From: Stomoxys calcitrans | Lineage: Eukaryota; Arthropoda; Insecta; Diptera; Muscidae | Length of the DNA stretch: 64,000 bases | Assembly: GCF_963082655.1 (NCBI RefSeq) | Contig: NC_081553.1 | Span: forward strand, 226,475,070-226,539,069 | Direction of reading: 5' to 3' | Shown: positions 45,610 through 57,471 of the stretch, piece after piece | Layout of the letters: each line of letters begins with the position of its first letter | Position numbering within the stretch: the first letter of the stretch is position 1 | Notes under the pieces: generated by a model | Databases searched by the model: none | What the model saw: only the letters and a program-made list of their open reading frames with translations | What the model was told of the DNA's origin: nothing | Program-made: the position numbers and the translations under genes

Positions 45610-45615
45610 AATAAA
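45610..45615 (+). promoter_or_regulatory. sad poly(A) signal
   Basis: AATAAA, 107 nt after the sad stop codon and the first such hexamer downstream. Confidence 0.6.
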
Positions 45616-45923
45616 ACTGTAGTCTAGTCGGAAGCAATGAAAATTATTTTCTAATGCCTTGTTATATTATGACCAACAAATAACTCTGTCGCATTATCCT
45701 AATGGGAATCGGCTTAAAAGGGACCACTGCAGATGGTATCACCAATCACTTCCATATGCGTTTAGCATACATGAACTCAAGGTCGTCAAGTACTGACCTT
45801 GGTATAGCCTAAGCAAAGTCTAATGGCAAACTAGCGCGATAGGCCCGTTTCAAAATGTTTTAAAACAATTGTAATGCTAAAAAAAAATACAGCATAATGA
45901 ATATCTTACAAAAAAAAACACAT

Positions 45924-45929
45924 TTTATT
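45924..45929 (-). promoter_or_regulatory. SMPD4 poly(A) signal
   Basis: AATAAA on the minus strand 22 nt after the TAG stop, implying a very short 3'UTR. Confidence 0.6.
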
Positions 45930-45950
45930 GAACATCATCTAAGCTGGGTA

Positions 45951-48900
45951 CTATGATATGATAGCCATTATCAACACATATGCTACAGATATAAAAAATA
46001 ATGCTATAATGCCCGTAATGGACGAACCCCAAAAGATATAACCGATAAGCATGGTCAGTATTATCAGAGCCAAGGTACGATAGGAGGCCAAAAATCGTAA
46101 ACATAAGCGTGCCGGTAACTCCTCCTCACATAATTCACTGACACCTGAAACATGTAAGCGAACTTTTTGTATTAGATATAGAGCTATACGTGTATTACAA
46201 TAAAAATATATTTTACTAACCTCTGGGTTTGTCAAACCATTGTGCCGTCATTGGGGGATACAAAAGTTGATGCCAAATTTTACCCACAATATTGCGCCGG
46301 CTCCAGTAATTGTTGAAATGTTCGCCAAACTAAAAAAATCGAAATCAATTCTGCTTTTGAAAGGTTTGTTGCACTAAAATCATTCATTACCTTTTCATTT
46401 AAAATGCAGGAAATTTGATGCAACATTCTAACCAATACAGTACATTCGTGGGATTGTATGGGTATTTTTGCAGGGTCTATAGTGTTTCTCATATGTGCCA
46501 GATTGTTCATCATTTGCATGGGTGAAACTCGGGAAATATCCAGATAATCACTGCTGTCATATATGGAAAAGTTTAAACTTTTTTGAAAGCTTTGTCCCAC
46601 CACTGGCTCCAATTGGTCAATTGATATATTGGGAAGATCAACCTATGGTAATTATATAAAAATGAGTGCATTGTATTGAATTGCTTTTGAAAATACCAAA
46701 CAATCTTACATAGAACATATTACACAGGGAGCGAACAGCCAAGTCAAGTATATCGGGTATTTTATTAATCTCTTGCAATTTCAACTCAGTCGGGCTCATA
46801 TCCACAAAGAGGTGAGTAAATAATTTCCTAAAGAAACCCAATGAATTGCGACGTTCTTTTTGTTCACGACGTATAGCATTGATTTCCTGAGCCACATACA
46901 TGCGAGAGATGTAGACAGTCTTGATAAATTGTTCAATTTCTGATTTAATGGCAGTACCAAACATGGGGGTATAGAGATCTTCATGATAGAAACTACCATC
47001 CCATTCTACAGACGATGATGTTGAACTAGTTAGAAAACAAAGGCATTATAAGCAGTTTGGGTAGGGTTTAAGATATTTTTGGGCTACCTCAGAAATGTGC
47101 TGTGTTTGCGTGGAGAGTCCACAAAACTGATGGTATTGCCAGCATACGACTTTTCAGCATGGCATAGTTTCATGGGCAAGGTGGATTGACTAAACACCTA
47201 TTGATAAGGAAAAGTTAGAAAAAATAACATTTTGCCTCCTCATCGACATTTTGTTGGAATCTTTTACTCACTTTTACCAAACGATGCAACATTACAACAT
47301 TGCGTAGTGACGTATAGTCCAATCTCTCAAATCTGGGCAAAATATGCACAAATATTTGGGTATATATAACTATATTGTCCGAAATAAACGCATCGAAACG
47401 ACTGTTAATGGGCACTTCTATGTGTGCACCACTGCAATATAAAAAATTTAATTATATCGAAGAAATAAAGCAGTTGCGGATTACTTACCTATTATTTTGC
47501 CATTCAAATGTATAGCGCCATGGTTGAATATAGCTTAGCCATAGTTCCAATACCACTGACATTGAACTATCCAAAGGCCATCTACCAATGATACTCTTAA
47601 TAAAGGGATATATACGGGGTTTCATCATTGGTTGGGCAATTTTACGCAAAGTAGCCATGACGGTTTGATCCAAATTCGCAGAATTGGCAAATGAATGCGT
47701 TTGTTTAATTAAAATTCTAACCACACGAATAAATTCACTGCTAGGAAGATCCTTCAAAGAAAACGTAAATATTGAAGCGAACATTAGAATTTGAATACAA
47801 AAAGGAAAAACAATTCTTGGCTATATGAAACTCCCTTAGCAACAACAATGGGATAAAATCCTTTGCTTATGTACCTTTCATATGGAGAATTATAGCTTAG
47901 GCCTTTTCATGTGCTGCATATATTTGCAAAATGTAGCATAAACACATATATGTACATAGTTACCTGCAACAAATACTTACCCTTGCCTCATCCACATCGT
48001 ACCGCAACCACGTGTCTATGAAAAAATGCAATACAGACTCCGTTCGCCAAGCATGGGCTCGCGGCGAAGCCTCTGTATTTCGTTGATTGATTTGTGACAT
48101 GTTATTGGCTCCAGAGCCATACAGGCCCGGATTTGGTTGCGGTATTTTAAGATATTTAGGTGACCTCTTTGGTTGAAGTTGTTGCACCGGCATGGGCTGT
48201 GGTGCCTTAACGCTGGGACAGATATTGCTGGGCATAACCATGGCATCTGGTCGGCTGGGCAGAAAATTACATAAATATTCGGCTGTTAGGAAGAAATACA
48301 CTGTCTTCAGTCGTTCGTTGTGTACTTGCAAAGCAGCTGGGTACATTTTGTGCAGTGGTAATGTAGCATGTATAACAAAGTTCAATATATAATAGTCAAA
48401 GGCATTTAAGCTCAGCGATGTAACCTGCCTCCGAAATGGATCGATATTAACTAGATCAGCATAGAAGATCGAATATTGGCCCGAATGTATCAATTCAACT
48501 AATTTGTGCTGCAAGAAATGTTCATTTTCATTCATAACTTGCCCATATGACTATAGAGAAAGCTACTTACCGGCAAATGCTCTAAAGATAATTCAAATTT
48601 GATGGCATCGTTTAGCAAGCGATAACACAAGCGAAACATGGGTCCCATAGGTGCAAAGAAATTGTACAGCATCTCAAAGCATTGTGGTGAGTTCTCCTTG
48701 GTGGTTGCCCTTAGGCCCCAGCCCAAGCCTCCTGTCCCAATGCCAAAAACCGAATTTACAATGGTGGGAAATAGTTCTTGGAGTTCGCGTAAATTACAAA
48801 TGTCAAACAACATATTTAGCTCTGAACATCGTTCCATTATAGGAAAGCTCAACAGTTCCAATATTCTTTTCTGCAAAAACAAAAAGCAAGGAGTAACAAG

Positions 48901-48977
48901 AATTTTGCACCAAAAGCGGCAGATGCTACATTAATTCCAAAGATACTTACACCAACATTATCGTTATAGAAGGCCAT
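45951..48977 (-). CDS. SMPD4: SMPD4-type neutral sphingomyelinase 3, complete
   Basis: Homologue of human SMPD4 (nSMase3), an ER and nuclear-envelope membrane protein linked to sphingomyelin hydrolysis and nuclear envelope/pore organisation; its catalytic status is debated. Ten exons in gene order: 48951-48977, 48571-48870, 47981-48508, 47489-47751, 47272-47431, 47088-47197, 46710-47025, 46391-46642, 46221-46329 and 45951-46144. All are in phase and give 752 aa, somewhat shorter than human. Recognisable blocks are LRELQELFPTIVNSVFG, APMGPMFRLCYRLL, SLNAFDYYILNFV, RTESVLHFFIDTWLRY, GRWPLDSSMSVVLELWLSY (residues 290-372), DLYTPMFG, and LRFLASYRTLALI before two hydrophobic segments at the extreme C-terminus, which fit a tail anchor. 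The first coding exon is only 9 codons (MAFYNDNVG). The gene is convergent with sad and divergent from DNALI1. An AATAAA on the minus strand at 45929-45924 lies 22 nt after the stop. I recall the fly homologue as CG6962, unverified. Confidence 0.88.
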
Positions 48978-49128
48978 GTTTGATTGTCAATATGTATCTA
49001 GCAAATATATATATATGTAAAATTTTTTAATAAACACGTTTCAAATGTCTTAATTTATATTATCCTTATTTCATTATATTAAAATTTTTTTGTTGTAATC
49101 ATAAAGTGCTGTTTTGTTTTCATTGCAG

Positions 49129-49270
49129 AGTACGAAGTCAAGACGTTTTCAGCCTTTGGTGCGACGCCGTTGAATATTTTCGCTTCACCCGGGCCGACGC
49201 CGTTTACATCAGCTCGTGCGGCTACAATTTAGCCGCCGATACAAGATATATTCATTTACTGGCAAGATAA
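49129..49270 (+). other. GC-rich open island upstream of SMPD4, unidentified
   Basis: After TTTTCATTGCAG (a good acceptor) a GC-rich stretch is open in a plus frame reading VRSQDVFSLWCDAVEYF and on to a TAA at about 49270. A second plus frame is open for about 35 codons. It is only 150 bp upstream of the SMPD4 start codon and could equally be its 5'UTR/promoter on the minus strand, or a remnant terminal exon. No family was recognised. Confidence 0.25.
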
Positions 49271-49327
49271 ATCAATTCAAATAAGTGCAGTTGCCCAACA
49301 ACAAATAATCGAGTGCACTATATGTCA

Positions 49328-49412
49328 AAAACCCCGTCTTTTTTCCCTTTATAAAATCAGCTGACGGGAGTCTTAAATCCGGATTTAATGAGCAGTGTAA
49401 ACGGGGTTTAAA
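49328..49412 (+). mobile_element. Palindromic MITE (AATCCGGATT family), copy c, internally deleted
   Basis: Ends AAACCCCGTC and ACGGGGTTTAAA, internal TATAAAATCAGCTGACGGGA, only about 85 bp. Confidence 0.65.
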
Positions 49413-49549
49413 TCTGTGTTTTGTGCAACTCTGATTTTGAGCATGTTACCATGACACAATTACCAGGTAGGGTGCCGTAAACAGCTGAGTAAAATTTTTC
49501 TTGCGAAGTGGATTATCTGTCAACGAGTTTTGAATGCGTGTGTGTATTT

Positions 49550-49785
49550 TTGGGTTGCCCAAAAAGTTATTGCGGATTTTTTAAAAGAAAGTAAATGCAT
49601 TTTTAATAAAACTTAGAGTGAACTTTAATCAAATATAATTTTTTTACACTTTTTTCTAAAGCAAGCTAAAAGTAACAGCTGATAACCGACAGAAGAAAGA
49701 ATGCAATTACAGAGTCACAAGCTGTGAAAAAATTTGTCAACGCCGACTATATGAAAAATCCGCCATTACTTTTTGGGCAATCCAA
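49550..49785 (+). mobile_element. Mariner-like MITE, copy 5
   Basis: Same termini, right end mutated to GGGCAATCCAA. Between SMPD4 and DNALI1. Confidence 0.9.
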
Positions 49786-50027
49786 TATATTATACACAAA
49801 CAACGAAAAATGGCGGGGACTAGGAACATACACAAAATCCGAGTTACACTAATCACTGATTTTGACAGATATTGTACTCAATATTTTGTTGTTGGGCAAC
49901 TGCCACTATCTGTAAATGAATATATCTTGAATAAAACACTGATTTTGACAGATAGGTGCACGCAATTTTGTTGTTGTTGGGCAACTCCACTTACCTCTAT
50001 CGTTTTATCTTGGAATGTTATCATATA

Positions 50028-50264
50028 TTGGGTTGCCCAAAAAGTAATTGCGGATTTTTTAAAAGAAACTAAATGCATTTTTAATAAAACTTAGAATGAA
50101 CTTTAATCAAATATACTTTTTTTACACTTTTTTTCTAAAGCAAGCTAAAAGTAGCAGCTGATAACTGATAGAAGAAAGAATGCAATTACAGAGTCACAAG
50201 CTGTGAAAAAATTTGTCAACGCCGACTATATGAAAAATCCGCAATTACTTTTTGGGCAACCCAA
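50028..50264 (+). mobile_element. Mariner-like MITE, copy 6
   Basis: 237 bp, TA flanks, intact termini, same orientation as copy 5, which lies 240 bp upstream. Confidence 0.93.
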
Positions 50265-50284
50265 TATAACCAAGACCACGAATG

Positions 50285-50720
50285 AACTTCCCGAAAAATG
50301 AGCTAATGCCACGTCAAAGAGAATGACATTACCTTTAATTTGAAGTGCCACACTTAGCTGGAATCAGTTTTTCATTGAACAAAGTTTCCAGATTTCTGAT
50401 TAGAAACCGGAGGGCTGGACACTGATTGCAGCCTAGATACCAAAAATGGGCCTCGTACAGAAATGTGCAAATGACACGTCAAAGAGGAGGCCATTACCTT
50501 AAATTTGACGTATCACATTAGCTGGAATCAGTTTTCCATTGAACAAAGTTTTTAGATTTCTAAATAGATACCGGAGGGTAGGACACTGATCCCAGTCTGA
50601 AAACCAGGAATGGGCTTCGTACAAAAATGTGTGAATGCCAAGTCAAAGAGGAGGTCATTTCCTTCAATTTGACGTATGTCACTTAGCTGAATTTAGTTTC
50701 TAGTTTTCTTTCATTTTCAC
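50285..50720 (+). repeat. Three-unit tandem repeat, period about 165 bp
   Basis: Units are marked by GTCAAAGAG at 50313, 50478 and 50642 with AGCTGGAATCAGTTTTYCAT and GGAGGGYWGGACACTGAT blocks. The last unit is truncated. Confidence 0.75.
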
Positions 50721-50784
50721 TTTATTTTCGACTCATTGGATTCAGTCATTGGTTCAGGGCTTCCGCAACACCCATGGGGAAATA

Positions 50785-50978
50785 ATTAAAGGTGGCCTCA
50801 TTTGTACAACAACCACAAATCATATGGTGCAATCCGCCATTTTGCCATCAAGCTGATCAACGGTTTGCCAACACACACAAAGATATTTGTGTGTGAGCAG
50901 AGAATATGCGAGAAAGAAGATGAAAACAAAGAGAATGGACAGCTGTTCGCGTGAGACCACCTTGTTAAATCCGCCTAG
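50785..50978. mobile_element. Short inverted-repeat element, second copy
   Basis: Ends AATTAAAGGTGGCCTCATTT and GCGTGAGACCACCTTGTTAA in inverted orientation, with internal ACAACAACCACAAATCATAT. The other copy is at 41068-41336. Confidence 0.6.
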
Positions 50979-51703
50979 CGCAACACCTTATTCCTTTTTA
51001 GAGCTGTTTCGAATCAAGGACTAGGTCTAGATATTTCGCCTCCTTCGAAAACAGCTGGGTGATCCCGTCTAAAGATGGCGACAAAGATACTATGCATAAA
51101 ATGTTTTGTGTACTCAAAAATTTATGCAAATTTAGACAATTTGTTACTGGAAGTCGTTCGTGTACGTTATTTGTCAGCAGAAAAGAGCTGGAGGGTGCGT
51201 GAGAGCAGGCAACATTTTGAGAATTTGGTATTCGAGAGCTTGCAAATTTCTACTGGAGTCTGTTTTCCCAGCAGCAATTTGCAGCATCGAAACAGGTGGC
51301 TTTTGAATACCAGCTGTTTTTATTCAAAAAAATAAAAGATAACACAGCTATTCTTACTCTCCTACAAATGTTTACTGGGACATTTTTACTGGAAAAGTAC
51401 GCGACCAATACTCTGTTACAACAACAAATGGATATTCAAAACATGAAATATATGGCTTTTGTTGAAAAGTTGGTTGGTCCTATTTTTCTGTAGGTGTCCA
51501 TCAAACCCCATTGCTCAACCTGTTCTAGAGCTAGATACCAACAATATGCCGTAGTCTTTTGATTAATAGTTTTGCTCGTAACTTAATTTTTTAGCCACTG
51601 TGGGTCGTTGCTATGAAACTTAAAAAAATAGAAAATTTTGTTTATTTTGAAAAAGTTTATTTTTTTATAAATTTACACTCAATTCTTATATTTACTCCGA
51701 AAT

Positions 51704-52580
51704 ATGGATGGCGAGGGAGATCAAACTTCTGTTGGACAATTCCAAACGCTGGTACGCTACAATAACCCTGTTCTGGTGGTAAAACATGTCGAAAAAAAGG
51801 CCGGACCAGCGGATTTGGTAAGATTTAAAAGTATAGCTCCTATGACCATTGGGTGACGTTTTTATCTTACATCTAAAAGGAAATCAAAAGGCCTCAAACG
51901 GCTGGAGCTCTTTTGGACACTAAAAAGGAAACAGAGGAAATTTTAAATTCTATTTTACCACCGCGCTGTTGGGAAGATGAAGGTCAATTGTGGCAGCAGA
52001 CAGTATCCTCCACACCAGCCACAAGACAAGATGTCATTAACTTGCAAGAGATGCTAGACACTCGCTTGCAACAGACACAGGCTAGAGAAACAGGCATATG
52101 TCCCATTCGCCGGGAACTTTATTCCCAATGCTTTGGTAGGTTTCTTCTATTTTTTCTTTTAAACCCATTCACTTTGTTAATAGCTCATAATTGGAAATAG
52201 ATGAAATTATACGCCAAGTGACCATCAATTGCTCAGAACGAGGTTTGCTACTTCTACGAATTCGTGATGAAATTGCCATGTCAATGGAAGCTTATGAAAC
52301 ATTGTATTGCAGTTCGGTGGCATTTGGCATGCGAAAGGCTCTGCAGGCCCACGAGGAAAAGGAAATGCTCAGAGATCGTGTTAAAACACTTGAAAGCGAT
52401 AAGGAAACGTTGGAGGATATCATTTCCGATATGAAATTGAAAAATGAGCAAGCCGAAAGGAGAAATGCCGAGTTGAGGGCCTCCGAAGAAAAGAAATATC
52501 AAGAAGAGGTGGCCTTCCTCAAAAAGACAAACACTCAACTCAAGGCTCAATTGGAGGGAATCACAGCACCAAAGAAATAA
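51704..52580 (+). CDS. DNALI1: Axonemal dynein light intermediate chain p28 (DNALI1)
   Basis: The p28 light chain of inner-arm axonemal dyneins, needed for motile cilia and sperm flagella. In flies expression would be expected in testis and sensory neurons. Three exons, 51704-51817, 51880-52135 and 52201-52580, are in phase and give 249 aa; human DNALI1 is about 258-280. Conserved blocks are LVRYNNPVLV near the N-terminus, ILNSILPPRCW, SSTPATRQDVINLQE, ARETGICPIRRELYSQCF, TINCSERGLLLLRIRDE and SSVAFGMRKALQA. A long charged heptad region (about residues 165-240) ends in LKAQLEGITAPKK, matching the family's coiled-coil C-terminus. The start is the first ATG after an AT-rich leader; a second ATG at 51708 is out of frame. 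Introns are 62 and 65 nt. The stop is 105 bp from the Aqr stop on the other strand. The fly homologue, from memory, is CG6971. Confidence 0.93.
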
Positions 52581-52581
52581 A
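52576..52581 (+). promoter_or_regulatory. AATAAA overlapping the DNALI1 stop codon
   Basis: The end of DNALI1 reads AAGAAATAAAATG, so the hexamer overlaps the TAA. A variant ATTAAA follows about 20 nt later and could serve instead. No other AATAAA occurs before the Aqr stop. Confidence 0.45.
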
Positions 52582-52684
52582 ATGTGACTACAAAAAAAAT
52601 TAAAAATTTTCTGGTTCGTTTTATATTTTTTTGAAAAAGAAAAATTTCTGCACATTTTTTCAATGTTTCAAAAAAGTCTATTGT

Positions 52685-52690
52685 TTTATT
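52685..52690 (-). promoter_or_regulatory. AATAAA overlapping the Aqr stop codon
   Basis: The minus strand reads AATAATGAATAAAACAATAG, so the hexamer overlaps the TAA stop. No further AATAAA occurs in the next 100 nt on that strand. Confidence 0.45.
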
Positions 52691-55600
52691 CATTATTAAT
52701 CTCATCGTTGGTCTGGGAGTCCTGGGCATGTTCCTCTTCTTCCTCATCCACATCGATTTCGTTAACAATGGGTGTGGGTTTAAACGCTTTTGCTGCTGCC
52801 GCTTCTTGTTTGTTTTTGTCCTTATTTGCTGTTTCCTTGGCAGACTTTTTGGCAGGTGGTTCATATACTTCCATTGATGCCATTTCATTTTCCTCTTCTT
52901 CTTCCTCTTGGTCTTGTTGCTTGTCTTCATTGATCGCGTCTGCTTCGGTTGGTATGTTGGCATACATTTCAATATCTGCAGATTCTTTGGGCAGCTGGTC
53001 CTTCAACGTTTCCAACTTTTTGACATACATCTCGTACACATATTGAGCCATTTGTGTCATATTCTCCATTGTCTTAATATTTTCCCCAAGAGCGTTGCTC
53101 TCTTTGCGACTCGTGGGATAAGATTCATTTTCTACAAGTTGCAATTTTTGGGGCCGCCTGGTTAACTGCAAAGAAAAAAATTCTTAAAATCACTTCTCTG
53201 ATATGGTTAAGGAATGAATTACCAATTTGAAAGTCTGCTGCAATTCCAAACAATTCTTGAATAAGCCCACCCTGCCAAAGATATAAAGTCCCAATCGGGC
53301 ACGACTCATGGCCACAACCAAACGTCTAACATCTCGTATATGACCCACTGCTCTTGTACGCACCAAAGAAATTAGAATATAGTCGTTCTGCTGACCCTGA
53401 TATTTGTCAACGGTGGTGATTTTGTGTGGCCAACCAATCAACGGATTATTGCCGCATCTAACATTGATGACATCTCGTATCAAATGCTTCTGCCCATTGT
53501 ATGTAGTCAAAATAGAAATCTTCTCCGATGGATAGCCTATTAGACGCATATACATGTACACTGCCACAATGTATTCGGCTTCAGCTAGATTTTGATAAAA
53601 ATAGGGATTGGGTTCCGATTCACCAACACCATTGAAATCTTCCACATTGACCAATTGGTAGTCGTGTAAAAAGCCAGCATTCGATTTTTGGTATTCTTCA
53701 TTTTCCACAATGTGTGAAAGGTCATCGAGTTTCTTGTAACGCCACTTGTAAAGCGCACTAATATCGGAGCGAGCACGACCCTGGCCATCCAAGTCGACTG
53801 TTGGCACCCCAAGCCTTACAAGTCGTGTAAACAGACTTTGTTCCATATTCGAATATTTTTGGAATGCCATATTTTTTATAACCGGTGGCAACTGATGGTG
53901 ATCCCCGATCATAATCCAACGTTTTAAACGATTAAATCCATCCATAGGATTTTGTAGCAAAAGCGGAATGAATGTTTCTATTTCCAGTATCTGAGCGGCT
54001 TCTTCCATTAGGACGTTGTCATAACGAAAACCCAAATTCACCAGCTCCTTGCGCTTCAATGCCGCATGAGTACAAGTCATGGCAATAACTTTGGCCTCTT
54101 TGACTAACAAATACTTAGAGCGGTCCAGTCCAGTTCGCAATAGTTCAAAGGCTCTAAACTCTTCAAGCTCTGTGAAAATGTGAGAAATATATCGGAAACA
54201 TGATTTGGCAATGTCCATGTAGTCATCAAATGTCTCGCCCTTAAATAAGGGTTGGGGAGCATCGGCAAAAAATTTATTAAAAGGGAATTTATCTTCGAAA
54301 AATTTGCGATAAGCTTGGGGGCTGTCAGCCAGAGTCTTTGACACGTTTAGAGCCTCTCCTTGAAACTTCTCCCAACGTGCCATAACATTGTAAAGATAAA
54401 AATATCCCGAGGTCTCGCATGTATAAGCATTATCTCCAGTTACTCCCAAGGATTCCTGCAATTGCTGAACTTGGTTCAAAAGATCCAAACGTTTAGCCAA
54501 AACATAGTTGACACGTCCATAACGGCTAAAATCCTTCTCTGTCTCTAAGGCTTCTTCGCCATGACCCAAGCGCAACAAATGTCTCTCATCGATGTCCAAA
54601 GCCATGATCTTTTCGAAAAGTTGATTTAGAGCCTGATTGGAATGGGTAACGATTAGGGTGCGTTGATTTGGATGATTGTGATATATATTTGAAATGATTT
54701 GAACAGCCACATCAGTTTTACCGGTGCCGGGAGGTCCCACAACAACGGTTAGACCAGGTTGCATGCCGGCGCGTATAGCCTCAATTTGTGTGGGCGTAAA
54801 ACGTATGGAATTCCTGTAATGATGCTAATTAGACTTCAATATATGAAAAATATAAGCTTGACTTGCTGTTTGGGTTTATTTTCCAAATAAGGACCACGAT
54901 TTTGTATCTTATAGGTCTGGACTCGGATGCATTTAACCGGCTCAAACATCTCTTCGTCATCTTCTTCAGCATTGTTCGCTTCTTTGCTGGGTGGAACATC
55001 CTCGAAAACCAAACGGAATGGTGGCAGACGTTTATCTTCTGGAATATCACACTTCAATTCGTAGTGGGGGAAACTGTTTACCACATGGTCATATGATAGA
55101 AAAGTGTCATTAAAGTCTAAGGATCGTTCCTGAGAGAAATGGTAAACTGTTGACAAAAATTTTCAATAAAAACCATATTTTGCACAAACCTGATTGGGCA
55201 TTTTTGAATAATGTGCTGCACTTGGATCACCATAGCCCAGTAGAATATCATGCAGCCATGTGGGTACCACGCACTCTGTGTTCATCAAATGACGTATGGT
55301 CTCTAGAACTGCTTTGAAATTATTCTCTTTGGGTTTGCGCCTCATGAGAATGTTGAAGCTTTCATAGACATCGTCTCCGCCATCTTGCAATGAATCCATA
55401 TCCAGACGATACTGATTGCAATCCAACCACACTCGATAAGTCCTATTTTCTCCAGGCAATTGGGGACGTGGATCTGGCCCATCTTCAATGACTCGGCCAT
55501 TGGCATCCAACATTCCCTCAACTTCGCAGCCTCGCACATAAACTAATCCAACTTGTGGAATGAAAGGCTCACGGGGATTGTATTTTGTACCTTGCAAAAC

Positions 55601-56711
55601 AAGACAAAGATTTCAAATTTCAGTTTAGAATCAAATACCGAAAATTTAGCCAGTAAATTTCAATACAAGGTAGCTGACATGTATGTGAAAATATTTTTTA
55701 ATGATTCAAATGACAAAAATGTGTGGAAGCAATCTAAATTTCAGAATCCAGTCACTTTCACATTTACTACACTAGAAAATGAAAACTCAAAAAATTTCAT
55801 TTGAATTTGTAACGTGTCGTGCAAGCTACACTGTACTTATCAGAAAAAAATTGATCTTTTTTCCTTAGAAATCTGCATTACTTACCATATGCAGATGTTG
55901 GTTTCACAGTGATCAGAAAACAAACATCATGCTTTCGCAAATTCTCCCACTCCTCTTTGATTTCTTTGCGCACCGACAATGTGACCGATATATCTGCTCG
56001 CACCCTCGAAGGTTTCTTTTCACCTATGTGAGGCTTGGCCACCTCAACCACCGCAAACGAAGCTATGGGCAGGGCCATGCGAGCCCAACCACCAAATACA
56101 ACACCACCATCCTCCGATTGCCATGGCAACATGCGACTCACAGCATCCTCAATGTCCTGGCGAATTTCATAGGTCGACTCCAAGCGAAAGAGATTAAAGT
56201 TGCGCAATAAATAGTCATGTAGTGTTAAAAATTGAAGATTCAGTTTTGGCAAAGCCAAACAGCCATCGCCCGAATAATATTCGGTGGGTACAACATTCTC
56301 ATCCCATATAATATCCTCGGTGGGATACAAAGGCATTTCGTTAAGAGCATCAAGCTGAGAACATCGCCGCTCATGACGTGTGATTAATAACTCCTTCAGG
56401 AATTCCTCATCCAAACGATGCCATTCAAAAGGTGACTCCAGAGCATCAGGCACCAGATTCAGAAAACTCGCTATTTGCTTTAGGGCTTTTGCATCCAGAC
56501 TGCCAAAATGACGTTCCAGAGAATCACGAGAATCAACATTGGCCACATTCGAAAGGGCAAACAATTTTAAATCGGGAAATTTTGCAAAAGCTGCTCTCTG
56601 CAGCGAAGTTATTTTCTTGTAATGAATTTGAGTCATATCATGGTCTGTTAAAGAGTCGCCCGTTACATCGTTAATTTCAAAACGAGAGTAGAATTTTAGC
56701 ATGTCCAAGAG
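52686..56711 (-). CDS. Aqr: Aquarius (AQR), intron-binding SF1 RNA helicase, N-terminus missing
   Basis: C-terminal 1186 residues of Aquarius, the UPF1-like superfamily 1 helicase of the intron-binding complex in the spliceosome (nuclear). Exons in gene order: 55886-56711, 55190-55590, 54867-55129, 53223-54813 and 52686-53165. The first exon seen begins with an AG acceptor before [15 protein letters not shown], matching roughly residue 300-350 of the 1485-aa human protein, so upstream exons lie elsewhere. Helicase motifs: Walker [12 protein letters not shown], motif [13 protein letters not shown], motif [12 protein letters not shown], a [10 protein letters not shown] block, [18 protein letters not shown], and motif [12 protein letters not shown]. 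Near-identical stretches to human, such as [15 protein letters not shown] and [19 protein letters not shown], make the identity secure. The tail is acidic, with a run of six Glu, and Lys/Ala-rich. The 53-nt intron at 54814-54866 appears to use a GC donor. No upstream exon was found between 56714 and 64000, so the next intron is either over 7 kb or the gene is split. Confidence 0.94.
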
Positions 56712-56719
56712 CTATGAGT

Positions 56720-57470
56720 ATATGACGAAGAGAGAAAGAGAATAAAATTGCATTCAGTTAGATTATCTAAACTTGTTTGTGTGAGTAAAAAGGTATTGAG
56801 TAATGAGAGGAACACACTCTCATCTTTCCCTTGTCATAAAAAATACTTATAACTTAGCATTTATACATGTATTGGTAACTAACTCACAGCTGAACTATCT
56901 CTTTTTTTGTGCGCCATTCATTCGAAAGTGGACACCAATATCAACTAAAACAAAAAGGAATGCGAACACGTAACATTACCCATTTAGAGCATATGTATTC
57001 GTGAATCCTGTATTTATGGCTATTTATGGGCTTTCCTTTATAGGCATTCATTACGAGGTCAACATAATACATAACAATAACTCCATGACAACACAAATTG
57101 GAACGAATTCCACACTACAATACGATATATGGATACGGATATTGGGGAGTAGTGAGAAGGGAGAAAACGTTAAGTATCTATAAATAATATATTGGTAAAT
57201 AGTTTATCAAGTAGGTACCTATAGACTTTCGTAAAAAAAGATAATTTAAATACTTTTTTTATATCAAATCTTAAAAATACAGTAAGTACACTCACGAAAA
57301 TATGAACATTCGTTGACTTCTCTAAAATATGAACTCAGTGTACAAAAGCTTAAAAAAAGAACAGCTTATCTTTGTTATAAAAAAATCGAACATTTGTTCT
57401 CGTATTTAACTATTTTACAATAATAAATGCTTGTTTTTTTTTTTAAATCCATTAAACAATATATTTATAT
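56720..57470. other. Spacer or Aqr intron, nothing recognised
   Basis: Searched on the minus strand for the missing Aqr N-terminal exons; none seen. AT-rich, with short AT repeats near 57.45 kb. Confidence 0.4.
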
Positions 57471-57471
57471 A

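Noticed and set aside
52547..53171. Overlapping ORFs on both strands at the DNALI1/Aqr junction
   Set aside because: Only the Aqr C-terminal frame is supported by splicing and homology; the Ser-rich plus frame and Lys-rich minus frame are shadows of the Glu-rich tail.
53585..53812. A second minus-strand frame inside Aqr
   Set aside because: Shadow of the helicase exon in another frame.
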